In this document: in pieces, positions 9,107 to 17,694 of the stretch
Layout: every line of letters starts with the position of its first letter
Position numbering within the stretch: the stretch's first letter is position 1
Source of the DNA: JACMLD01 sp963705285
GTDB taxonomy: Bacteria; Bacteroidota; Bacteroidia; Chitinophagales; Chitinophagaceae
NCBI GenBank assembly: GCA_963705285.1
Contig: OY970066.1
Span: 6,386,001 to 6,450,000, forward strand
Length of the DNA stretch: 64,000 nt
Reading direction: 5' to 3'
Notes under the pieces: model-generated
Database searches by the model: none
What the model saw: the letters and a program-made list of their open reading frames with translations, nothing else
Told to the model about the DNA's origin: nothing
Program-made: the position numbers and the translations under genes

Positions 9107-9124
9107 TTAGTGCTAAAATACTAA
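9107..9124. promoter_or_regulatory. Candidate operator upstream of the S24 regulator
   Basis: TTAGTG-N6-TACTAA is an inverted repeat (5 of 6 positions symmetric) lying 12-29 bp upstream of the regulator start and overlapping its likely -7 region. Autorepression is inferred from position only. Confidence 0.35.
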
Positions 9125-9181
9125 TTTTTTTGACATTGAAAAAAATATTATACAGAATAATGTGATTTTGATATTCGGTAG

Positions 9182-9197
9182 AATAAATAGTGCCCCG
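9182..9197. repeat. 16-bp direct repeat, right copy
   Basis: Second exact copy of AATAAATAGTGCCCCG, located between the divergent S24 regulator and surE, about 65 bp before the surE start. Confidence 0.7.
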
Positions 9198-9248
9198 GCA
9201 TGAACCTTATAATTGATTGGACCTGGCGGGTACAGTGTAATTTCTTCA

Positions 9249-9256
9249 TAGCTTTG
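9249..9256 (+). promoter_or_regulatory. Candidate -7 element for surE, next to the start codon
   Basis: TAGCTTTG matches TAnnTTTG and ends only 4 nt before the surE ATG. If used, transcription would begin at or next to the start codon, giving a leaderless mRNA. No clear TTTG -33 box at normal spacing. Confidence 0.4.
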
Positions 9257-9260
9257 ATGC

Positions 9261-10055
9261 ATGGCCAAAGCAAGCAAGAAGAAAAAACAACAGCCTACAA
9301 TACTAATTACCAACGATGATGGTGTAACAGCGCCGGGTATCCGCAACCTGGTAGAGGCTGTAAAAGACCTGGGCAAAATAGTGGTGGTAGCCCCGGATAA
9401 GCCCCAGAGCGGAATGGGTCATGCCATTACCATTGGCCAGCCTTTGCGGCTGCATCCGGTACAATTTATGGACGGGGTGGAAGCCTATGGCTGCAGCGGT
9501 ACACCAGTGGACTGCGTGAAACTTGCAGTTGATAAAATATTGCACCGTAAACCAGATATCTGTCTCAGCGGCATCAACCACGGCGCCAATCATTCTATCA
9601 ATGTGATCTACAGCGGCACCATGAGCGCCGCAGTGGAAGCCGCCATTGAAAGCATTCCATCCATCGGGTTTTCATTACTTGATTATAGCCTGGAAGCTGA
9701 TTTTGGCCCCGCCCGCAAGTATGTGCGCATACTCACGGAGAAAGTGCTTTCGATGAGCATGGACAAGCATATGATCCTTAACGTAAACATTCCCTCGGTG
9801 GCAGATGAACTGATAAAAGGCATCAAGATCTGCCGCCAGGCCTATGCCAAATACGACGAAGATTTTATTGAAAGAAACGACCCCCATAGCCGCAAGTATT
9901 ACTGGCTTACCGGCCAGTTTAAAAACATGGACAAAGGGCGGGATACTGATGTGTGGGCACTGGAAAATAATTATATAAGTGTGGTACCCGTACAATTTGA
10001 TTTAACCAATTACGTTTTAAAAGCAAAATTGGAAAAAACGTGGAAGCTACCCTGA
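9261..10055 (+). CDS. surE: 5'/3'-nucleotidase SurE
   Basis: 264 residues starting with a lysine-rich tail, then ILITNDDGVTAPGI (14-27), the metal-binding DDG motif of SurE. Further family signatures are PDKPQSGMGHAIT, CSGTPVDCVKLA and SGINHGANHSINVIYSGT. SurE is a divalent-metal-dependent phosphatase acting on nucleoside monophosphates in the cytoplasm. Stop and next start overlap by 1 nt (TGATG), so the small membrane protein downstream is co-translated. Confidence 0.95.
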   Translation: MAKASKKKKQQPTILITNDDGVTAPGIRNLVEAVKDLGKIVVVAPDKPQSGMGHAITIGQPLRLHPVQFMDGVEAYGCSGTPVDCVKLAVDKILHRKPDICLSGINHGANHSINVIYSGTMSAAVEAAIESIPSIGFSLLDYSLEADFGPARKYVRILTEKVLSMSMDKHMILNVNIPSVADELIKGIKICRQAYAKYDEDFIERNDPHSRKYYWLTGQFKNMDKGRDTDVWALENNYISVVPVQFDLTNYVLKAKLEKTWKLP

Positions 10056-10354
10056 TGCTCAAAAGAGATAATATACGGTTTGGCCTCGTTTTGGGATTTC
10101 TCGGTCCGCTGGTGGGACTGGTGGTCTATTACTTTGCCGCATTTTACACGCACAATGTAAGCTTTAGCGAATTCCTCGGCTACCTGCAGAAATATAAATC
10201 ACTGCTTACCGCTGTAAGCAGTATATCACTGGTGGCAAATGCTGTGCTGTTTACTGTTTATGTAAACGCCCGCAAAGACCAAACTATCAAAGGCATTTTT
10301 CTGGCTACCCTTATCTATGGTATTGGCGTACTTTTAATTAAAGTAATTGGGTAA
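10055..10354 (+). CDS. Small membrane protein co-translated with SurE
   Basis: 99 residues from the ATG overlapping the surE stop. Three hydrophobic segments (about 10-30, 47-68 and 77-97) suggest an inner-membrane protein with three helices. No motif of known function. Its tight coupling to surE suggests a related or housekeeping role. Confidence 0.8.
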   Translation: MLKRDNIRFGLVLGFLGPLVGLVVYYFAAFYTHNVSFSEFLGYLQKYKSLLTAVSSISLVANAVLFTVYVNARKDQTIKGIFLATLIYGIGVLLIKVIG

Positions 10355-10400
10355 ATAATAATTCCAGCTGCTATCAATCATTAACTAATAGGTATTATAT

Positions 10401-10434
10401 AAAAAAGTCCTGCTGCAAACGCAACAGGACTTTT
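10401..10434. terminator. Bidirectional intrinsic terminator
   Basis: A stem of about 12 bp with one mismatch (AAAGTCCTG.TGC with GCA.CAGGACTTT) around an AAAC loop. A-run on the left and T-run on the right serve both convergent genes. Confidence 0.85.
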
Positions 10435-10459
10435 CCATTTGTGTGTATGCCTGAGAAAA

Positions 10460-10936
10460 TTATTGCTTGGTAGTAGTGGTAGTGGTAGAAGTAGCCGCTC
10501 TTTTCTTTTTCTTTTTAACACTTTTGTCAACAATTAAACCGGTACCTGCACCAATACCTGCCCCTAACACTGTACCCACTGCCGCACCCTTTACCCGGTC
10601 ATTATGGTTGATAATGGCTCCGGTAATTGCACCAGCGCCCGCGCCAACAATGGCACCCTTGGCCGTATGGTTAAGCCCTTTTTTCTTGGCAGCAGATGAG
10701 GTAGTGGTTTCCATCTCGCCATTAGTAGTTACGCTGCTTTGGGTAACCTGGGTATTTTTCTTCACAGCTTTTGCCTGTTCTGCTTTCATAGAATCTACAA
10801 CCCGTTGTTTTACAAGGACTGCATTCAGCGAGTCGATAGTCTGCTGTTTTTGTTGTGCCTCTGCGGCTTTTTCTGTACCACTGTTACAGGCGGCTAAAGC
10901 GCTGACTATCATGGTCAAAAAAAATAAATGTTTCAT
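10460..10936 (-). CDS. Glycine-zipper lipoprotein (YMGG-like)
   Basis: 158 residues from the ATG at 10936 (MKHLFFLTMIVSALAAC). The lipobox SALAAC marks a lipid-modified cysteine near residue 16. A Gln/Lys/Ala-rich, probably helical segment follows. Then comes a glycine-zipper pair (KGAIVGAGAGAITGAI and KGAAVGTVLGAGIGAG) typical of proteins that insert into or span a membrane, and finally a Lys- and Thr-rich tail. Likely an envelope protein; precise role unknown. Confidence 0.82.
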   Translation of the reverse strand: MKHLFFLTMIVSALAACNSGTEKAAEAQQKQQTIDSLNAVLVKQRVVDSMKAEQAKAVKKNTQVTQSSVTTNGEMETTTSSAAKKKGLNHTAKGAIVGAGAGAITGAIINHNDRVKGAAVGTVLGAGIGAGTGLIVDKSVKKKKKRAATSTTTTTTKQ

Positions 10937-11105
10937 AATTGGGTATTTAGTTGTTTGTATTAAGATACCCATACTAGTTCAAAACCGTGCCATTTTGAAG
11001 ATATAGAAGCTGTTCATTTTAATATTTAACTTGTGACCAACTGGTTTGCTTGTATGATGCTACATGCTGTAGCTGCTATGGTAATTAGTAAAACTTTTTT
11101 ATTGT

Positions 11106-11609
11106 ATGGCTGTACTTAAAACAGAGCGTCTGGTGTTAACCGAACTGTCGCTGACTGATGCCCCTTTTATACTGCAACTAACCAATACCGCTGAATGGCT
11201 GCAATTTATTGGCGACAGGGGCATAAAAACAATTGAAGACGCTGAAAACTATATCAGTAAAGGCCCGCAAATGAGTTATGCAAAATGGGGGCATGGCCTT
11301 TACCGGGTTTCGTTAAAAAACAGCGGTATACCTGTGGGTATGTGCGGTATCATACAAAGAGATACCCTGCCGCATAAAGACATAGGCTTCGCGCTGCTAC
11401 CACAATATACCGGTAATGGTTATGCGCAGGAAGCTGCCGCAGCTATATTGGAAGACGCAAAAGAAAGGTTGGGCATTGAAAAAATTGTGGCAATTACACT
11501 TCCCAACAACAGCCGCAGCATTGCGCTGCTGGGTAAACTGCACATGACATTTGATAAAATGATCCGGCTCGCAAATGGTAATGAAGATTTGATGCTGTTT
11601 ACAACGTGA
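11106..11609 (+). CDS. GNAT-family N-acetyltransferase (RimJ/RimL type)
   Basis: 167 residues. It begins LKTERLVLTELSLTDAPFIL, the usual start of RimJ/RimL-like acetyltransferases, and has the acetyl-CoA loop region around LLPQYTGNGYAQEA, with NNSRSIALLGKLHM as the final fold element. It would transfer an acetyl group to an amine; the substrate cannot be predicted. Its TGA stop (11607-11609) lies inside the first unit of a heptamer repeat array, so the last codons are repeat-derived or adjacent to it. Confidence 0.88.
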   Translation: MAVLKTERLVLTELSLTDAPFILQLTNTAEWLQFIGDRGIKTIEDAENYISKGPQMSYAKWGHGLYRVSLKNSGIPVGMCGIIQRDTLPHKDIGFALLPQYTGNGYAQEAAAAILEDAKERLGIEKIVAITLPNNSRSIALLGKLHMTFDKMIRLANGNEDLMLFTT

Positions 11610-11835
11610 GACGTGAGGCCGGAGACGTGAGTCGTGAGACGTGAAAGCTTTTGCCCAGAAGAACAAGGGGGTTTATACACCGCTGGTTGCTACAGCTTAA
11701 CCATGATGCCTCACGACTCACATCTCACGATTGTCGCCTCACGACTCACATCTCACGTCTCACGCCTCACGTCTCACATCTCACGATTGTCGCCTCCCGA
11801 CTGACGCCTCACGTTTCACGCCTCACGTCTCACCT
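11604..11835. repeat. Inverted pair of heptamer arrays (locus 1)
   Basis: Left arm 11604-11645: six 7-bp units, mostly ACGTGAG. Right arm 11710-11835: eighteen units in perfect 7-bp register, mostly CTCACGN or CTCACAT. The arms are reverse complements in type and are separated by about 64 bp, so the spacer could be looped out by a long imperfect stem. The left arm begins in the GNAT stop codon region; the right arm ends 39 bp before the CocE-type start. Two right-arm units are TTGTCGC, exactly eight units apart. Confidence 0.9.
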
Positions 11836-11874
11836 TCTTCCCTTATCTTAGAGCTGTTCAACCAATTACGCTTT

Positions 11875-13716
11875 ATGAGAAAAATTACCTTCCTGCTGTT
11901 GTACATTACCGTGTTTGTTTCTTTTATATCTGCGCAGAACAATACTGAATTATTGTACCGCAAAAAGACTTTTATGATTCCCATGCGCGATGGGGTAAAA
12001 CTTTTTACCGTGGTAATAGAACCGGTAAATGCCACCACCGCAGTTCCTATTCTTCTTCAACGCACCCCGTATAGTGCAGATATTAATTTGTCAAACGATT
12101 CCGTTTTCTCTGTAGCACGCTGGGCCCAAATGGCATTGCTTGCGCGCGATGGTTATATTTTTGTTTTGCAGGATATACGCGGCAAATACAAAAGCGAAGG
12201 CAGCATGGAAATTCACCAGCCATTGGTGCATGCAGTAAAAAAAGGCGCTATTGATGAAAGCACCGATACCTGGGACACCATTGACTGGCTGGTAAAAAAC
12301 ATTGCCAACAACAATGGAAAGGCAGGCATCTTTGGCGTCTCCTACCCCGGCTGGCTGGCCCTGGTGGGTGCAGTTGATCCGCACCCGGCATTAAAAACAT
12401 CTTCAGAACAGGCATGCATGGCCGACCTTTTCCTGGGCGACGATTTTCACCATAACGGCGCATTCCGTTTGAGCTATGGCATGGAGTATACCTATGAACT
12501 GGAGTTTGACAAAACCACTGATTCTGATTTTCCTTTTCCGCAGTTTGATCTTTTTGACTGGTACCTGCAACTGGGCTCCCTAAAAAATGTAAACGATAAA
12601 TACTTTCACAATAAGATACCCACCTGGAACAATTTTGTACGGCATCCCAATTACGATTCATTCTGGCAGGCAAACTCGCCGCTCAGTTATATACAGTATG
12701 CACAAATACCCCAGTTGCATGTAGGCGGCTACTATGATCAGGAAGATATTAACGGCCCGCAACTCATGTATGCCCACATGGAAAAGAAAGACAGTTTTAA
12801 CCGTAACCATATTGTACTGGGCCCGTGGAACCATGGACAGTGGAGCAGGGAAAGGGCCGACAGCCTGGGCAAAATAGCCTTTGGCAGCAATACGGCTGCA
12901 TGGTTTAAAGAGTTGCAGAAAAAATGGTTTGATTACTATCTCAAGGGCATTGGCGATGGCAAATTTGATGAAGCTTATTCTTTTCAAACCGGCAGTAACC
13001 AATGGAAAACATACAACGCCTGGCCACCAAAAGAAACAACACTAAAAAAACTATATGCAGCTGCAGGTAACAAAGCCAGTTTTACACCACCCGTTGCTGC
13101 ACAAAATGCCGTGAGTTTTACCAGTGACCCCGCAAAACCGGTACCCTACCGCATGCCACCTATAGAAGCAACGTATGGAAACGGCAGCCGCTGGCGTCCA
13201 TGGCATGTAGAAGACCAGCGTTTTGTGTACAGCCGGCCTGATGTAATCAGTTTTACTATGGATTCTCTTACCAATAATCTTTCTGTTACGGGTAATATTA
13301 CCGCACACCTTTTTGCCAGTACCACCGGTACCGATGCAGACTGGATAGTTAAACTGATTGATGTGTACCCGGCTGTTGACCCCGTTAATATTTTAATGAG
13401 CGGTTACCAGTTACCGGTAGCCATGGAAGTTTTCCGCGGTCGGTTCCGCAAAAGTTTCAGCCAGCCACAACCACTGGTTTCAAAACAACCTGCTGAGTTT
13501 GTAATAGATCTTCACCAGATCAACCATACCTTTTTAAAAGGGCACCGCATTATGATACAGGTGCAAAGCAGTTGGTTTCCGGTAATCGATCGTAACCCGC
13601 AGCAATTTGTGCCCAATATTTTTGAGGCGAAAGAAAATGATTTTATCAAAGCGGAACACACCATTTACTTTTCTGCCAGGTATCCTACGTATGTTGAGCT
13701 GCCGGTGATGGAGTGA
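11875..13716 (+). CDS. CocE/NonD-family S15 hydrolase, secreted
   Basis: 613 residues from the ATG at 11875, where a signal peptide begins (cleavage after FISA, about 20). An upstream in-frame extension is made only of repeat units and is not real. The alpha/beta-hydrolase core has PMRDGVKL near 36-43 and nucleophile S156 in GVSYPG. The acid is probably in GGYYDQED and the histidine in WNHGQWS. A jelly-roll C-terminal domain typical of X-Pro dipeptidyl-peptidase/CocE enzymes follows. Expected to cleave acyl esters, glutaryl groups or dipeptides outside the cytoplasm; substrate unknown. Confidence 0.9.
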   Translation: MRKITFLLLYITVFVSFISAQNNTELLYRKKTFMIPMRDGVKLFTVVIEPVNATTAVPILLQRTPYSADINLSNDSVFSVARWAQMALLARDGYIFVLQDIRGKYKSEGSMEIHQPLVHAVKKGAIDESTDTWDTIDWLVKNIANNNGKAGIFGVSYPGWLALVGAVDPHPALKTSSEQACMADLFLGDDFHHNGAFRLSYGMEYTYELEFDKTTDSDFPFPQFDLFDWYLQLGSLKNVNDKYFHNKIPTWNNFVRHPNYDSFWQANSPLSYIQYAQIPQLHVGGYYDQEDINGPQLMYAHMEKKDSFNRNHIVLGPWNHGQWSRERADSLGKIAFGSNTAAWFKELQKKWFDYYLKGIGDGKFDEAYSFQTGSNQWKTYNAWPPKETTLKKLYAAAGNKASFTPPVAAQNAVSFTSDPAKPVPYRMPPIEATYGNGSRWRPWHVEDQRFVYSRPDVISFTMDSLTNNLSVTGNITAHLFASTTGTDADWIVKLIDVYPAVDPVNILMSGYQLPVAMEVFRGRFRKSFSQPQPLVSKQPAEFVIDLHQINHTFLKGHRIMIQVQSSWFPVIDRNPQQFVPNIFEAKENDFIKAEHTIYFSARYPTYVELPVME

Positions 13717-13762
13717 TGCGTTTGTTTTGAGTGGTGAGTTTTGAGTGTTGAGTGAGGTGAGC
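13714..13762. repeat. Heptamer array (locus 2), left arm only
   Basis: Seven 7-bp units in register, the later ones of type TGAGTNN, starting with the TGA stop codon of the CocE-type gene. No complementary right arm was found before the citrate synthase gene. Confidence 0.7.
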
Positions 13763-14103
13763 AGCCATTAGGCACTACGTTATGTTTAAGAAGGCACAGC
13801 ATCAAAAATTCATCTAAAAATAAGATCTACCTGGGCATCATTTCCTCCGTCAATTCATACTAAAATATTCTAATACTTTTCTAATCTTCAGCATAGCTAT
13901 AAAGCTGCAACAAAGTCATTTAAATGAAACATATGCCAGGCGGGCACTTAGTGCAAAAAGCTAAACGCCAATAGCTACCGGTTTAATCTACCTTTAACTT
14001 GATTTTGAAACCTCTCCTATTAAATTTTGTTTCAGCAGCGTAGTTTGGCTAACTTAGCCGCAAGCCTGAAATCATTTCCTCATACATATACAAACCGCTT
14101 CTC
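13763..14103. other. Intergenic region upstream of citrate synthase
   Basis: 341 bp, AT-rich. Several TTTTG-like words occur, and TAGTTTG near 14040 is one base short of the -7 consensus. No firm promoter, RNA gene or coding sequence could be assigned. Confidence 0.5.
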
Positions 14104-15429
14104 ATGGGCATAATAAAAGAAAGGTTCAAAACAAAAGCAGACGCAGCCAATGCAGAAATTAAGGAGCTGCTGAAAGAAAACGGCACAAAAGTAATTGGTG
14201 AAGTAACACTGGCACAGGTATACCAGGGAATGCGCGGCATTACAGGACTGGTTTCGGAAACTTCTTTGCTCGATTCGCAGGAAGGTATCCGTTTCAGGGG
14301 CTATTCTATTCCGGAACTGCAGGAAAAATTGCCCAAAGCAAAAGACGGTACAGAACCATTGCCGGAAGGGCTGTTTTATTTAATGCTGGTAGGCGAGCTG
14401 CCCAACGAAGAAGACGTGCACCACGTTACGTCCGTATGGCAGCGCCGCAGCCATGTACCTAACCATGTTTTTGCCACCATAGATGCCTTGCCATTGAGCA
14501 CCCACCCCATGACCATGTTTACGGTGGGTATTATGGCATTGCAAACTGAAAGCAATTTTGCCAAAGAATACGCTAAAGGCATTAATAAAAAGGATTACTG
14601 GAGTGTGGTGTACGACGATGCCATGGACCTGATTGCCCGGCTTCCGCGTATTGCCGCCTACATCTATCGCAGAAAATATAAAAAGAACGAGCATATTAAC
14701 CCCAATGGATTGCTTGACTGGGCGGGCAATTTTGCCCATATGATGGGTTTTACCGATGAAACGTTTAAAGAACTGATGCGGTTGTACATGACCATTCATG
14801 CAGACCATGAAGGCGGCAATGTATCTGCACACACTACCCACCTGGTAGGTTCTGCACTGGCGGATCCGTTTGTAAGCCTGGCTGCCGGAATGAATGGCCT
14901 GGCAGGTCCGCTGCACGGACTGGCCAACCAGGAAGTGATTAAATGGATTTTTGAACTGAGGGAAGATCTGAAAACGGAGTTGCCTACCAACGAACAGATT
15001 GCCGAATATGTAAAGAAAACCTTGCAGGAAGGAAAGGTGGTGCCGGGTTACGGTCACGCGGTACTGCGTAAAACCGACCCGCGTTTTACTGCGCAAATGG
15101 CCTTTGGTAAGAAACACATGCCCAATGATCCCCTGGTGCAAACTGTATGGAATGTATATGAAACCGTACCACCCATTCTGCAATCGCTTGGTAAAATCAA
15201 AAATCCCTGGCCCAATGTGGATGCCCATAGCGGCGCGCTGTTGGTTCATTACGGCCTGGTTGAATATGAATTCTACACCGTGTTATTTGGTGTTAGCCGG
15301 GCACTGGGTGTTTTGGCCAGTCTTTGCTGGGACAGGGCCCTAGGACTACCGCTTGAAAGGCCGAAATCTGTAACGACCGAACTGGTGAAAAAATGGCTGA
15401 AAGGCGAAGACAATATTTGGGGTGACTAG
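14104..15429 (+). CDS. gltA: Citrate synthase, mitochondrial (eukaryotic) type
   Basis: 441 residues. It condenses acetyl-CoA with oxaloacetate, the entry step of the TCA cycle. Catalytic residues are H271 (GPLHGLANQE), H318 (GYGHAVLRKTDPR) and D373 (NVDAHSGAL). These numbers almost coincide with those of the animal mitochondrial enzyme, and the HADHEGGNVSAHTTHLVGSAL segment is of that type rather than the hexameric E. coli type. Expected to be a dimer without NADH allosteric control. Transcribed alone and closed by a strong terminator. Confidence 0.95.
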   Translation: MGIIKERFKTKADAANAEIKELLKENGTKVIGEVTLAQVYQGMRGITGLVSETSLLDSQEGIRFRGYSIPELQEKLPKAKDGTEPLPEGLFYLMLVGELPNEEDVHHVTSVWQRRSHVPNHVFATIDALPLSTHPMTMFTVGIMALQTESNFAKEYAKGINKKDYWSVVYDDAMDLIARLPRIAAYIYRRKYKKNEHINPNGLLDWAGNFAHMMGFTDETFKELMRLYMTIHADHEGGNVSAHTTHLVGSALADPFVSLAAGMNGLAGPLHGLANQEVIKWIFELREDLKTELPTNEQIAEYVKKTLQEGKVVPGYGHAVLRKTDPRFTAQMAFGKKHMPNDPLVQTVWNVYETVPPILQSLGKIKNPWPNVDAHSGALLVHYGLVEYEFYTVLFGVSRALGVLASLCWDRALGLPLERPKSVTTELVKKWLKGEDNIWGD

Positions 15430-15451
15430 ACTCAATATATCATAAACCATT

Positions 15452-15482
15452 GACCCTGAAAATTTTGTCAGGGTCTTTTTTA
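15452..15482 (+). terminator. Intrinsic terminator of citrate synthase
   Basis: Perfect 8-bp stem GACCCTGA / TCAGGGTC with an 8-nt loop followed by a run of six Ts. Confidence 0.92.
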
Positions 15483-15519
15483 TTAAAGCCATTCTTTAAC
15501 AAAACAATGACGTCAAATA

Positions 15520-15551
15520 TTTGCCTAATCAATGTTTAAACATTATTTTTG
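15520..15551 (+). promoter_or_regulatory. Bacteroidota-type promoter of the YceI gene
   Basis: TTTG (15520-15523), a 20-nt spacer, and TATTTTTG (15544-15551) fit the -33/-7 consensus of Bacteroidota. The predicted leader is about a dozen nucleotides. Confidence 0.7.
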
Positions 15552-15569
15552 TGTTCTAAATTTACAACT

Positions 15570-16097
15570 ATGGCAAAATGGATTATAGATACAGTACACT
15601 CAGAAGTAGGTTTTAAGGTAAAACACCTGGTGATTTCAAACGCGTCCGGAAAATTTACGTCATTTGAAGGCACGGTGGAAGCCGCAAAAGAAGATTTCAG
15701 TGATGCTAAAATCAGCTTTAGCGCAGATATTAACAGCATTCATACCGGCCAGGAACAGCGCGACGGGCACCTAAAATCTGCTGATTTTTTTGACGCCGAA
15801 AAATATCCTACCCTCAGCTTTGTATCGTCTTCATTGAAACAGGTGGATGGCAGCGATTATAAACTGAAGGGCGATTTTACGCTGCACGGTGTTACCAAAC
15901 CAATTGAACTGGATGTTGAATTTGGCGGTATACAAAAAGACTTATACGGACAAACAGTAGCCGGTTTTGAAATAACCGGAAAAATAAAAAGATCTGAATT
16001 TGGCCTTACCTGGAGCGCGCTTACAGAAGCTGGCGGACTAGTAGTAGGTGAAGATGTTAAACTGCATATTAACGCAGAACTGATAAATAAGAACTAA
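15570..16097 (+). CDS. YceI-family lipid-binding protein
   Basis: 175 residues from the ATG at 15570. It begins WIIDTVHSEVGFKVKH, the standard YceI opening, and continues with the lipocalin-like barrel signatures DGHLKSADFFDAEKYPT and GDFTLHGVTKPIELDVEF. The family binds isoprenoid-like lipids. No signal peptide is visible, so this copy appears cytoplasmic, as is frequent in the phylum. A good promoter lies just upstream. Confidence 0.92.
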   Translation: MAKWIIDTVHSEVGFKVKHLVISNASGKFTSFEGTVEAAKEDFSDAKISFSADINSIHTGQEQRDGHLKSADFFDAEKYPTLSFVSSSLKQVDGSDYKLKGDFTLHGVTKPIELDVEFGGIQKDLYGQTVAGFEITGKIKRSEFGLTWSALTEAGGLVVGEDVKLHINAELINKN

Positions 16098-16128
16098 CAG
16101 ACAGGTTGAATGATACATTAGCAACAAC

Positions 16129-16162
16129 GCAAATCCCCGGCCGTTATAAGCTGGGGATTTGC
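16129..16162. terminator. Hairpin between convergent genes, probable terminator
   Basis: Perfect 10-bp stem GCAAATCCCC / GGGGATTTGC with a 14-nt loop. The T tract after it is weak (ATTCTATTT), so termination is likely but not certain. Confidence 0.6.
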
Positions 16163-16169
16163 ATTCTAT

Positions 16170-17594
16170 TTACTTCTTCTTTGGCGGTACAGGTTGCTTA
16201 GCTGATGCAGGAAATTCTACCGCACCAGCATACAAAGGGCCCGATGCCGGCAGGGGATTGCCGTTGTAATCTTTATCCATAAAGGGATAGGTTTCACCAG
16301 GCTTATCCAGCTTTAACATCGGCCCCGGTGCAAAGCGAAGTGTATCTGCAAACACCGCCTTGCTGTATTGCCGTATAATCTTGTTATCGGCAATGGCCGT
16401 TTTGCGCGCCGCTTTTGATACCATGGCAACTGCATACCCCCGCTTAAGGTCGTACGGATAATCATATTCCAGCCTAACCCCCGCATTGTATTTACACTCT
16501 ATGCTATCCTGGTTTACCACATCACACACAAAACCGTAATAAAAACCAGGGTTATTGTGTGTTACCCGTACAGTGGAATACACCGTATTGTATACACAGA
16601 TGGCATTGCACGGAAAGAACCCACGTGCGGTATCGCGGTTACCGGCATTGTTCTGGCCAAATTCCACCGCAGAGTAATTGAGTTGCCGTACAATGATATT
16701 ACGGTAGAACCGGCAGGCAGCAGCATCGCGATAGCCAGGCAGGCCCGTCCAACCCAGCGGTATACAGCGTAACATGGCTGCATAACAATCTTCCTGGCGC
16801 GAGCGCGATACGTTAATTGTACCGTACCACAATATAGACTGGTTGTGTGCGCCATGTCCGCTGCCTGGCCCCGATATATTCTTAAAATAAGCGCCTTCTA
16901 TGCGGCAGTTGAATCCGGTTCCGGCAATAGCACCTACCCCTGTACCCCTGCTATTGGCCACATTCATAAAAGTGTCGCGCAGAAAAACAAAATCAAGACA
17001 AATAGACCGGTTAATCTCTTTGTTGGCATTGTTCCAGTTAGAGCTGAGTTGCATCACTGTTACATTGAAAAACCCGTCAAATTTGCAATCGATATAACTG
17101 TTGCTGTAAAAAGTTTGTGCTTTTCTTCCTGTAAAATTCATGGGCACTTCCGCAAATTGATCATCCCATTGTATACAGGGCTGCGGTTTATAACTGCCTT
17201 TAGGATTTACCCATGAACAACGTACAAAATCTGTGTGGTGGATATTGTAACTTTCTTTTCGGGTACCAAACCAATTGTAGTGGCGCATATTTTCTATCAC
17301 CACGCCAGTAACATTAAAATCGTAGCTCTGCTGAAAAACGTCGGCCGATGTAACGATGCTTCCGGGTAACCATATAATATGAATCCTGTTGGAAGTATCG
17401 CTCCGGAGATGCTGGTATTGCACATTGGTGTACGCGCCATTTGCCGGTATAAAAAGCGTATCACCCGCCACCAATGCAGGGCTGGTGCTTCGGTTGCTGA
17501 TAACAATATTGCCGGATGTAATACGCAAAGTATATTGCGTGGCATGCAGCCATACAGGCACAAAAAGTACTATTAACCAGGTGAATATGCGCAT
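16170..17594 (-). CDS. Secreted protein of unknown function, possible beta-helix fold
   Basis: 474 residues from the ATG at 17594, where a signal peptide begins (MRIFTWLIVLFVPVWLHA). The rest is rich in short beta-strand segments, Asn and aromatic residues, with repeated phrases such as FYRNIIVRQL and NSYIDCKFDGFFNVT. These resemble the rungs of a right-handed parallel beta-helix, as in pectate-lyase-like proteins. No catalytic motif was recognised. A Pro/Lys tail ends the protein. Function is unassigned; extracellular or periplasmic location is inferred from the signal peptide. Confidence 0.7.
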   Translation of the reverse strand: MRIFTWLIVLFVPVWLHATQYTLRITSGNIVISNRSTSPALVAGDTLFIPANGAYTNVQYQHLRSDTSNRIHIIWLPGSIVTSADVFQQSYDFNVTGVVIENMRHYNWFGTRKESYNIHHTDFVRCSWVNPKGSYKPQPCIQWDDQFAEVPMNFTGRKAQTFYSNSYIDCKFDGFFNVTVMQLSSNWNNANKEINRSICLDFVFLRDTFMNVANSRGTGVGAIAGTGFNCRIEGAYFKNISGPGSGHGAHNQSILWYGTINVSRSRQEDCYAAMLRCIPLGWTGLPGYRDAAACRFYRNIIVRQLNYSAVEFGQNNAGNRDTARGFFPCNAICVYNTVYSTVRVTHNNPGFYYGFVCDVVNQDSIECKYNAGVRLEYDYPYDLKRGYAVAMVSKAARKTAIADNKIIRQYSKAVFADTLRFAPGPMLKLDKPGETYPFMDKDYNGNPLPASGPLYAGAVEFPASAKQPVPPKKK

Positions 17595-17694
17595 TGTACA
17601 ATTGGGGTAAATGACTGCCCCTTGCTGCACAAATTAATACATTCGTGCTGAAGAAAAAACGTTGTAGTGGATCAGCTTGAAAATTTGTACATTC

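Noticed and set aside
11731..11874. N-terminal extension of the CocE-type protein
   Set aside because: The extra 48 codons are translated heptamer units; the signal peptide starts at the ATG at 11875.
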